Assembly (NCBI GenBank): GCA_937872275.1
Contig: CALMSE010000185.1
Coordinates: forward strand, 1-6,199
DNA length: 6,199 bases
From: an uncultured Leucobacter sp.
GTDB lineage: Bacteria; Actinomycetota; Actinomycetes; Actinomycetales; Microbacteriaceae
Direction: 5' to 3'
In this document: positions 1 to 6,199 of the stretch, piece by piece
Position numbering within the stretch: the stretch's first letter is position 1
Layout of the letters: the number at the start of each line of letters is the position of its first letter
Program-made: the position numbers and the translations under genes
Notes under the pieces: model-generated
The model's input: the letters and a program-made list of their open reading frames with translations, nothing else
Databases searched by the model: none
What the model was told of the DNA's origin: nothing

Positions 1-584
1 GACCACCCCGCCGCCGGGTGCTCGCCGCGGGCGTACTGCACGCCGCCGGTGACGACGCCGGCCCAGGGGTCGCGCCACTCCACGACGGCGGCGCCGAGGG
101 AACGCAGCGCGGGGAGCGCCGATCCGCCGTCGAAGGCCAGCACCGCGGCATAGCGGTCGCCGACGTCTTCGACCTCGACCCGCATCGCGAAGCGCATCCG
201 CTGCAGGAACTCGACGAGCGGGGCGGCATCGCCCTCGTCGACGAGCAGCCACGACCGCTCGCCGTCGTCGACGAGACGGATGGCCCGTTCGATGCGCCCG
301 TTCGGGTCGAGCAGCAGCGTCTCGGCCGATGCACCGGGGGCGAGGCCGGTCAGGCTCTGACTCGTCATCGAGTGCAGCCAGCCCAGACGATCGTCGCCCG
401 CGATCGTGACGATGCCGCGGTGGCTCAGACTGACGAGCGCGTCGCCTGCCTCGAGGGCGCGCTGCTCGATGAGCGGGCTGCCGAAATGCGCCGGCACGCC
501 CAGGGGCTCGGTGTCGGCGGGGGGGCCGACGGTGCGGGCTTCGACGGCGCCGTCGAGCCTGAGGAAGGGATCGATATCGCTCAC
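1..584 (-). CDS. ygfZ: YgfZ/GcvT-type folate-binding protein, C-terminus cut by window edge
   Basis: Seen: translating the minus strand from the GTG at 584 gives 194 residues with no stop before the window ends. Key stretches are LSHRGIVTIAGDDRLGWLHS (about 53-72), MTSQSL (73-78) and LLLDPNGRIERAIRLV (90-105). Known: these match the N-terminal GcvT-like folate-binding half of YgfZ proteins, tetrahydrofolate-dependent cytosolic factors that support assembly or repair of some iron-sulfur enzymes. The family's conserved cysteine motif (KGCYxGQE) lies farther on and is outside the window, so it cannot be checked. Start choice: the frame is closed by a TAG four codons upstream (597-599), and GTG at 584 is the only usual start codon before the conserved region. 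The Shine-Dalgarno is weak, which suggests coupling to the small gene ending 12 bases upstream. It is the last visible gene of a leftward group of three. Sure of the family; the exact role in this organism is inferred. Confidence 0.88.
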   Translation of the reverse strand, partial: MSDIDPFLRLDGAVEARTVGPPADTEPLGVPAHFGSPLIEQRALEAGDALVSLSHRGIVTIAGDDRLGWLHSMTSQSLTGLAPGASAETLLLDPNGRIERAIRLVDDGERSWLLVDEGDAAPLVEFLQRMRFAMRVEVEDVGDRYAAVLAFDGGSALPALRSLGAAVVEWRDPWAGVVTGGVQYARGEHPAAGW

Positions 585-596
585 CCGGATCAGGGT

Positions 597-704
597 CTAG
601 CGCTGACCCTTGAACAGCTTGACGACGACGGTGATGCCCAGCCAGGCGATGGTCAGCGACGCGAGACCCAGCAGGCCGAGGAAGAAGAGTTCGAGAGCGA
701 GCAT
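597..704 (-). CDS. 35-residue single-pass membrane microprotein
   Basis: Seen: an ATG at 704 opens a 35-codon frame ending in TAG at 597. The peptide starts MLALELFFLGLLGLASLTIA, continues with a hydrophobic run (WLGITVVV, 21-28), and ends in a basic tail (KLFKGQR, 29-35). That is one transmembrane helix of about 25 residues. The positive tail suggests a cytoplasmic C-terminus. Third positions are almost all G or C, as in neighbouring genes, which supports translation. It sits 9 bases after the membrane-protein gene and 12 bases before ygfZ, so it is very likely co-transcribed with both. The ribosome site is weak (GGCGG close to the ATG). I do not recognise a named family. It could be a partner subunit of the adjacent membrane protein or a translational coupler for ygfZ; neither is shown by the sequence. 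Confidence 0.62.
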   Translation of the reverse strand: MLALELFFLGLLGLASLTIAWLGITVVVKLFKGQR

Positions 705-713
705 GCCGCCAGT

Positions 714-1031
714 CTATCCGACCAGCAGGCTCACGGCGTCGATCACGGCGATGATCAGCACGGACCCCGCGACGCTGAACGAGGTGCGCGTGATGAAGCC
801 CTCGCGCTGCGCGGTGCCGAGCTGCAGGAAGAAGGTCACGAGCGCGCTCGCCCCGATCGCGAGGGCGAGCCACTGCGCGCGCGTCGGCCCGTGCACGAGC
901 ACGATCACGAGGACGCCGAAGACGGCGGCGACGAGCCAGGCGGCGATGAGCCGCGGCACGTGCCACGACTGGCCCTCGGGGGTCGACGGGCTCGGGGTCG
1001 GCTGACCCGGGGTCGGCGCGGCTTCGCTCAC
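714..1031 (-). CDS. Small three-helix actinobacterial membrane protein, function unknown
   Basis: Seen: 105 residues from GTG at 1031, beginning VSEAAPTPGQPTPS. A Pro/Ser/Thr-rich cytoplasm-like leader of about 25 residues is followed by three hydrophobic segments: LIAAWLVAAVFGVLVIVLVH (about 28-47), QWLALAIGASALVTFFLQLG (about 53-72) and SVAGSVLIIAVIDAVSLLVG (about 86-105). The last helix runs to the C-terminus. The loop between helices 2 and 3 (TAQREGFITRTSF) is charged. No enzymatic motif is visible. The alternative start ATG at 1040 would add three residues (MRG), but has no room for a ribosome site. GTG 1031 has an AGGA 8 bases upstream, and a -10-like hexamer at 1039-1044 would suit a leaderless or nearly leaderless message. 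It leads the leftward group with the microprotein and ygfZ. I recall similar unnamed proteins in Microbacteriaceae but can assign no function. Confidence 0.78.
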   Translation of the reverse strand: MSEAAPTPGQPTPSPSTPEGQSWHVPRLIAAWLVAAVFGVLVIVLVHGPTRAQWLALAIGASALVTFFLQLGTAQREGFITRTSFSVAGSVLIIAVIDAVSLLVG

Positions 1032-1038
1032 GCCCCTC

Positions 1039-1044
1039 ATCCTG
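1039..1044 (-). promoter_or_regulatory. Candidate -10 element for the leftward operon
   Basis: The minus strand reads TGGCAGGATGAGGGGCGTGAG. CAGGAT sits 7 bases before the GTG at 1031, the distance expected when transcription begins at or next to the start codon. The same arrangement (TGGCAGAATGGCAGCATGAG) precedes ppk in this window, which is the main support. No convincing -35 is visible. The AGGA inside this stretch could instead serve as a ribosome site. Confidence 0.4.
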
Positions 1045-1120
1045 CCACACCCCGGCCATGCCGCACCCGGCCCGGCGTCGACCCGGGGCGTTCTGCACGG
1101 GGCACGCCGCCGCAGCGCGA

Positions 1121-1173
1121 GCCGGTCCCGGCACGTCAGCGGATCCCCGCGCGTCACTGGATCCGGCACGTCG
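1121..1173. repeat. Decayed 18-bp repeat units flanking the tandem array
   Basis: Three degenerate units precede the intact array. Unit 1121-1138 (GCCGGTCCCGGCACGTCA) differs from the intact unit at only three positions. The next, 1139-1156, is more diverged. The third, 1157-1173, is one base short. Internal evidence for the 18-base period: GGATCC recurs at 1141 and 1159 (18 apart), and CCGGCACGTC recurs exactly at 1128-1137 and 1163-1172 (35 apart, consistent with two units less one base). Confidence 0.6.
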
Positions 1174-1233
1174 GCCGGTGCCTGCACTTCAGCCGGTGCC
1201 TGCACTTCAGCCGGTACCTGCACTTCAGCCGGT
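1174..1233. repeat. 18-bp tandem repeat, three full copies plus a partial fourth
   Basis: The unit GCCGGTGCCTGCACTTCA occurs at 1174-1191 and 1192-1209 exactly, at 1210-1227 with one change (GGTGCC to GGTACC), and as a six-base start of a fourth copy at 1228-1233. There are no spacers, so this is not a CRISPR array. It lies about 100 bases upstream of the likely glnR promoter and about 145 bases upstream of the leftward operon start. It may arise from replication slippage, or act as an array of protein sites; the sequence alone does not decide. Confidence 0.92.
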
Positions 1234-1241
1234 CGAAAACC

Positions 1242-1257
1242 GCCGGATCCATCCGGC
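1242..1257. repeat. 16-bp inverted repeat, possible operator
   Basis: GCCGGAT-CC-ATCCGGC is a perfect 7-bp inverted repeat around a 2-base centre. The centre is too tight for a full hairpin, though a 5-bp stem with a 6-base loop could form. It lies 72 bases upstream of the candidate glnR -10 and could be a dimer-binding site. No known regulator motif was recognised. Confidence 0.5.
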
Positions 1258-1280
1258 AGAACGCCGAGAACCGGCAGAAC
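1253..1280. repeat. Direct repeat CCGGCAGAAC, 18 bp apart
   Basis: CCGGCAGAAC occurs at 1253-1262 and again at 1271-1280, exactly 18 bases start to start, the same spacing as the tandem array 20 bases to the left although the sequence differs. The first copy overlaps the right arm of the palindrome at 1242-1257. Confidence 0.6.
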
Positions 1281-1281
1281 C

Positions 1282-1297
1282 GCGGCCGCGCGGCCGC
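1282..1297. repeat. Doubled palindrome GCGGCCGC
   Basis: GCGGCCGC occurs twice back to back (1282-1289 and 1290-1297). It is self-complementary, GC-only and close to the glnR promoter. It may be simple-sequence expansion; no function is shown. Confidence 0.6.
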
Positions 1298-1328
1298 GCG
1301 ACGGCGCAGCCCACCCGCGCCGCGCCAG

Positions 1329-1334
1329 TAAGAT
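1329..1334 (+). promoter_or_regulatory. Candidate -10 element for glnR
   Basis: TAAGAT fits the actinobacterial TANNNT -10 pattern and is the only AT-leaning hexamer near the gene. It is followed by GG, as is the CAGAAT before ppk. Transcription would begin near 1341 and give a leader of roughly 37 bases that includes the strong ribosome site. No good -35 is visible around 1306-1311. Confidence 0.5.
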
Positions 1335-1361
1335 GGACAGTGGGCCGCCTGCCGACGCGGC

Positions 1362-1370
1362 GGAGGGGAG
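1362..1370 (+). promoter_or_regulatory. Strong ribosome binding site fixing the glnR start
   Basis: GGAGGGGAG ends 7 bases before the ATG at 1378. This favours that ATG over the in-frame ATG at 1333, which would add 15 residues with no family similarity and would overlap the -10. Confidence 0.8.
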
Positions 1371-1377
1371 CGCGCAG

Positions 1378-2064
1378 ATGCAGTTGCTCTGCCTGACGGA
1401 CCGCGACCCCGGCGCCGTGCTCCCGGGCCTCGAGCTGCTGCCCCACGAGGTGCGCGTCTCCCCGCTCTCGGTGCGCCTGCCGCCGAGCGCCGCGGCCCGG
1501 TACGACCTGCTGCTCATCGACGGCACGCTCGACGCGCGGCGCGCCCGGGCGGCCTGCCTCGACCTCAAGAGCGAGTGCCCGGTGCCGCGCATGCTCATCA
1601 CCTCCGAGTCGGCGCTGCCCGCGGTGACCCCGGAGTGGGCGCTCGCCGACGTGCTGCTGCCGACCGCGAGCCCGGCGGAGATCGACCTGCGGCTGCGACT
1701 CGCCTTCGGCGGCCGGACGGTCACGGCGAGCGGATCCGCCCTCGACACCCCGACGGCGATCAGCGCCGCCGGCGTCACCATCGACGAGGGCAACTTCACG
1801 GCGCGCGTGCAGGACCGCACCCTCGATCTCACCTACAAGGAGTTCGAGCTGCTGCACTTCCTCGCGGCGCATCCGGGACGGGTCTTCACCCGCGAGCAGC
1901 TGCTCAGCGAGGTCTGGGGCACCGACTACTTCGGCGGCACCCGCACCGTCGACGTGCACGTGCGACGGCTGCGCGCGAAGCTCGGCGAGCACGAGGCCCT
2001 CATCAGCACCGTGCGGGGCGTGGGCTACGGCTTCGCCCGCGGCCGCAGCGAGGACGACGAATGA
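1378..2064 (+). CDS. glnR: GlnR-type orphan OmpR-family nitrogen regulator
   Basis: Role (known for the family): GlnR is the actinobacterial global regulator of nitrogen assimilation, binding DNA upstream of genes such as glnA and amtB. Seen: 228 residues. The N-terminal receiver-like domain (about 1-110) has YDLLLIDG with Asp48 at the usual phospho-acceptor place. The paired acids of a normal receiver's first strand and the conserved Lys before Pro are not evident, so it looks atypical. The C-terminal winged helix (about 133-219) contains LDLTYKEFELLHFLAAHPGR, FTREQLLSEVWG and the recognition region YFGGTRTVDVHVRRLRAKLG, then ISTVRGVGYGF. These blocks agree closely with Streptomyces GlnR as I recall it. 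No sensor kinase is adjacent, as expected for this orphan family. Start is set by GGAGGGGAG 7 bases upstream. The gene overlaps mshD by ATGA, an arrangement also known in mycobacteria (Rv0818-Rv0819). A generic OmpR regulator is the only real alternative. Confidence 0.9.
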   Translation: MQLLCLTDRDPGAVLPGLELLPHEVRVSPLSVRLPPSAAARYDLLLIDGTLDARRARAACLDLKSECPVPRMLITSESALPAVTPEWALADVLLPTASPAEIDLRLRLAFGGRTVTASGSALDTPTAISAAGVTIDEGNFTARVQDRTLDLTYKEFELLHFLAAHPGRVFTREQLLSEVWGTDYFGGTRTVDVHVRRLRAKLGEHEALISTVRGVGYGFARGRSEDDE

Positions 2065-2948
2065 GCAGCGCGGCCCCGGACGGCGGCGCGCTGGAGGCGG
2101 CCCGCGCCCTGATCGCCGAAGCGGCGGACCACGACGGCGTCTCCCCCGTCTCCGATCAGGCCCTGCTCGCGGCGGCTCAGGGGCAGCGCGAGCTCTTCAC
2201 GCCGCCCGAGGCCGTCGGCATCCTCGGGCAGGGCGAGGTCGACCTCGTGGTGCGTCCCGCTGCCCGCGGCCGGGGCCTCGGCACCTCGGTGCTCACCGAG
2301 ATGCTCGAGCACGCGGCCGACGGCGAGGGCGGTGAGCTGCGCGCCTGGTCGCACGGTGAGAACCCGGCCGCCGAGGCGCTGCTGAGGCGGGCGGGGTTCG
2401 CGCCGATCCGCGCCCTCTACCGCATGGCGCTCGACCCGGCGCTGCTGCCGGGCGATGGGCGCGACCCGCTCGCGCTGCCCGTCCCGGACGGGCTCGAGCT
2501 GCGCGCCTTCGATCCCGCGAACCCCGCCGACGCCGCCGCGTGGGTGCGCGCGAACGCAGCGGCCTTCGCGCACCATCCCGAGCAGGGCCGCATCACCGAG
2601 GCCGACTTCGCGCTCATGCGCGAGGAGCCGTGGTTCGACGCCGACGATCTGCTCCTGCTGGCGGAAGCGGGCGGCACGGAGGTCGCGGGCTCGAGCTGGA
2701 TCAAGACGGTGCGGGAGCCGGAGGGCACCCTGACCGAGCTCTACGCGGTCGGCGTGCGACCGGAGCAGGCGGGCCGGGGCCTCGGCGGGCTGCTGCTCGA
2801 TGCGACCCTCGCGCGCATGGCGCAGCACGCCCCGAACCGGGTCTCGCTCTACGTCGACGGCGACAACGAGGGGGCCATCGGCCTGTACGAGCGCGCGGGC
2901 TTCGAGGTCGACCAGCGCAGCACCCAGTGGCTGCGGATCGCGGGCTGA
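2061..2948 (+). CDS. mshD: Mycothiol synthase (acetyl-CoA:Cys-GlcN-Ins acetyltransferase)
   Basis: Role: the last step of mycothiol synthesis, acetylating the cysteine amine of Cys-GlcN-Ins to give the main low-molecular-weight thiol of actinobacteria, in the cytoplasm. Seen: 295 residues with two tandem GNAT domains. Domain 1 (about 1-125) has VRPAARGRGLGTSVL (64-78) and NPAAEALLRRAGF (101-113). Domain 2 (about 145-295) has the MshD-typical AFAHHPEQGRIT (169-179) and PWFDADDLLLLA (190-201), then ELYAVGVRPEQAGRGLG (226-242) and NEGAIGLYERAGF (269-281). Glu226 and Tyr276 align with the catalytic Glu and Tyr reported for the M. tuberculosis enzyme (alignment by eye). Oddity: in domain 2 the usual Gln of the QxxGxG acetyl-CoA loop is Ala237, with Gln one place earlier. 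Start: ATG overlaps the glnR stop (ATGA), with AGGA 6 bases before it. Slightly shorter than the roughly 315-residue mycobacterial protein. Confidence 0.92.
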   Translation: MSSAAPDGGALEAARALIAEAADHDGVSPVSDQALLAAAQGQRELFTPPEAVGILGQGEVDLVVRPAARGRGLGTSVLTEMLEHAADGEGGELRAWSHGENPAAEALLRRAGFAPIRALYRMALDPALLPGDGRDPLALPVPDGLELRAFDPANPADAAAWVRANAAAFAHHPEQGRITEADFALMREEPWFDADDLLLLAEAGGTEVAGSSWIKTVREPEGTLTELYAVGVRPEQAGRGLGGLLLDATLARMAQHAPNRVSLYVDGDNEGAIGLYERAGFEVDQRSTQWLRIAG

Positions 2949-2978
2949 ACCGCCGAGCGCCCTGAACACCCGGTGAAC
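2946..2978. promoter_or_regulatory. TGAAC direct repeats with 11-bp period, possible OmpR-family operator before ppk
   Basis: TGAAC occurs at 2963-2967 and 2974-2978 (11 bp apart, with 6 bases between), and a further copy at 2946-2950 (17 bp earlier) includes the mshD stop codon. On the minus strand the pair reads GTTCACCGGGT followed by GTTCAGGGCGC. Known: Streptomyces PhoP boxes are direct repeats of about 11 bases beginning GTTCA, and GlnR sites also have 11-bp spacing (5-mers with 6-base gaps, AC-n9-AC). Both patterns fit. The position, 51-66 bases before the ppk start, suits regulation. Which protein binds, if any, is inference. Confidence 0.45.
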
Positions 2979-3016
2979 GGGAGCGGGGCGACGCCGTCGT
3001 TGTCAGCGGTCTTTGG

Positions 3017-3022
3017 CAGAAT
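3017..3022 (+). promoter_or_regulatory. Candidate -10 element for a leaderless ppk transcript
   Basis: TTTGGCAGAATGGCAGCATG places CAGAAT 6 bases before the ppk ATG, the distance expected if transcription starts at the A of the start codon. No good Shine-Dalgarno precedes this ATG, which fits a leaderless message. TTGTCA at 3000-3005 looks like a -35 but is only 11 bases away, too close for this -10. The similar element before the leftward operon (CAGGAT, 7 bases from GTG) is the main support. Confidence 0.42.
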
Positions 3023-3028
3023 GGCAGC

Positions 3029-5226
<2,198 letters not shown>

Positions 5227-5230
<4 letters not shown>

Positions 5231-6165
5231 GCCGCACGATCCTCGCCGCGGGCACCGTCTGCTGGCGCCGCGTGGGCGACGAGGTCATGGTGCTGCTCGT
5301 GCACCGCACCCGGCAGCGCGACGTGTCGTTCCCCAAGGGCAAGCTCGACAAGGGCGAGAGCATGCCGCAGGCCGCCGCCCGCGAGACGCTGGAGGAGACG
5401 GGCATCGCGGTCGCGCTCGGGGCGAACCTCGGCACGATCCACTACAGCCTGCCCACCGGCGGCGAGAAGACCGTGCAGTACTGGGCGGCCGAGGTCACGG
5501 AGGCCGCGGTGCACGCGTCGACGTTCAAGCCCAACGACGAGATCTCGGCTCTGGAATGGGTGCCGCTCTCGCGCGTGCCGAAGCGCCTCAGCTACGAGGC
5601 GGATCGCGAGTTGTTCGCGGTCTTCTCCCGCCTGGCCGCGCGCGACGCCGTCGACACCTTCTCGGTGATCCTGCTGCGCCACGCCAAGGCCGAGCCGCGC
5701 GGCGCGGCCTGGCCCGAGGATCGGCTGCGCCCGCTCTCGGACGCGGGCGAGCACCAGGCGGAGACCCTGGTGCCGATTCTCGAGGCCTTCGGCCCCCGGC
5801 GGATCCTGTCGTCGACCGCCGAGCGCTGCATGCGCACGGTCGCCCCGCTCGCCCACCACCTGCGCAAGACCGTTCGGGCGCAGGAGGGCCTGAGCCAGGA
5901 CGCGTGGGATGCCGGCGACACGGGCGAACTGCGCAGCATCATCGGCAAGGTGGTGCGCAAGGGCAGGAACGCCGTGGTCTGCACGCACCGCCCGGTGCTG
6001 CCCGACGCGGTGCGAGAGCTCGCCCTCGCGACCGGCAGCCTGCCCGGCGACTACCTGCGCGAGGCGGCGGAACTGCCTCCCGGCGCGTTCTCGGTCTTCC
6101 ACTTCTCGCGCAAGAACCCCGGGGCGGGCATCCTCGGCGTCGAGACCTATCCGATCAAGCACTGA
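5227..6165 (+). CDS. mutT1: MutT1-type Nudix hydrolase fused to a SixA-like histidine phosphatase
   Basis: Seen: 312 residues, two domains. The N-terminal Nudix domain (about 1-135) has FPKGKLDKGE and a full Nudix box from Gly38 to Ile60, with Glu44, Arg52, Glu53, Glu56 and Glu57 in the metal-binding pattern. Thr54 replaces the usual hydrophobic residue. The C-terminal histidine phosphatase domain (about 145-295) has ILLRHAKAEPRG with catalytic Arg151-His152, SSTAERCMRT (195-204) with the phosphate-binding Arg200, and VVCTHRPVLPD with the second His254. Known: M. tuberculosis MutT1 (Rv2985c), beside ppk1, has the same architecture and hydrolyses 8-oxo-dGTP and dinucleoside polyphosphates. The substrate here is inferred from that similarity. 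The ATG overlaps the ppk stop (ATGA), with GGGG 6 bases before it as a modest ribosome site. The closely coupled pair suggests polyphosphate and nucleotide-polyphosphate turnover are expressed together. The TGA at 6163 ends the visible operon; the sequence beyond is too short to judge. Confidence 0.93.
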
Positions 6166-6199
6166 GCGCGGGCGGCGCAGGGGGCCGACTACTCCTGGG
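6166..6199. other. Short tail after the operon, nothing callable
   Basis: Thirty-four GC-rich bases follow the mutT1 stop. There is no clear hairpin with a T-run, no start codon with a ribosome site, and too little sequence to tell whether a convergent gene ends here. Confidence 0.5.

Larger units (their letters stand above)
1032..1377. other. Divergent intergenic region between the leftward operon and glnR
   Basis: About 346 bases separate the two divergently read genes, unusually long for so compact a neighbourhood. No convincing gene lies inside it. Frames stay open on both strands because of GC content, but third-position bias and protein families are absent. It holds the 18-bp tandem repeat and its decayed flank, a 16-bp palindrome, a second 18-bp-spaced direct repeat, a doubled GCGGCCGC and candidate -10 elements for both directions. 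No tRNA or recognisable riboswitch was seen. Confidence 0.8.

Noticed and set aside
1174..1233. CRISPR array
   Set aside because: The units are 18 bp, contiguous and without spacers; no cas genes are near.
1160..1245. GlnR autoregulatory box in its own promoter region
   Set aside because: Stretches such as GTCAC, GGTAC and CGAAAAC resemble half-sites, but none has the required 6-base spacing to a second 5-mer.
18..1331. A 437-codon open frame on the plus strand across the left arm
   Set aside because: It runs antisense to ygfZ and the two membrane-protein genes and through the repeat region. Its product is low-complexity Arg/Glu/Asp/His-rich sequence with no family features, as expected for antisense frames in very GC-rich DNA.
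1041..1340. N-terminal extension of the three-helix membrane protein through the repeats (PAEVQA hexapeptide repeats in frame)
   Set aside because: The 18-bp unit keeps frame and no stop intervenes, but the repeat codons (GCT GAA GTG CAG GCA CCG) have three of six third positions A or T, unlike true genes here, and the frame would run into the glnR promoter.
1333..1377. Upstream ATG at 1333 as the glnR start
   Set aside because: It overlaps the candidate -10, has no ribosome site, and adds 15 residues not found in GlnR. GGAGGGGAG directly supports ATG 1378.
2967..2982. Terminator between mshD and ppk
   Set aside because: CCCG-GTGAA-CGGG makes only a 4-bp stem and no T-run follows. The TGAAC words are better explained as direct repeats.

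Overview
The window is very GC-rich DNA, with codon third positions almost all G or C, laid out like a high-GC actinobacterial chromosome. A mycothiol synthase (MshD), an actinobacterial GlnR-type regulator and a MutT1-type Nudix/phosphatase fusion all point to Actinobacteria. The protein wording and gene order suggest Microbacteriaceae (a Leucobacter- or Microbacterium-like organism), but the family assignment is inference from recall. There is no sign of phage, insertion sequences, CRISPR or recent transfer. This is core chromosome.

Left arm (1-1031, minus strand): three closely packed genes read leftward, namely a three-helix membrane protein, a 35-residue single-helix membrane microprotein, and the N-terminal 194 residues of a YgfZ-type folate-binding protein that runs off the left edge. 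All three lie in the same reading frame and are separated only by in-frame TAG codons.

Centre (1032-1377): a divergent intergenic region of about 350 bases. It holds an 18-bp tandem repeat with older decayed copies beside it, a 16-bp palindrome, a second 18-bp-spaced direct repeat, and -10-like elements for both directions.

Right arm (1378-6165, plus strand): glnR (global nitrogen regulator) overlaps mshD (last step of mycothiol synthesis) by ATGA. An 80-bp gap carries an OmpR-family-like 11-bp direct repeat. Then ppk (polyphosphate kinase) overlaps mutT1 (Nudix plus histidine phosphatase) by ATGA. The arm therefore joins nitrogen control, thiol redox buffering, polyphosphate storage and nucleotide-pool sanitation. 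In Mycobacterium tuberculosis the same two pairs exist as separate loci (Rv0818-Rv0819 and Rv2984-Rv2985c).

I do not see an undescribed multi-gene system. The least explained elements are the repeat-bearing intergenic region, the same-frame amber-separated left operon with its microprotein, and the 11-bp repeat in front of ppk.
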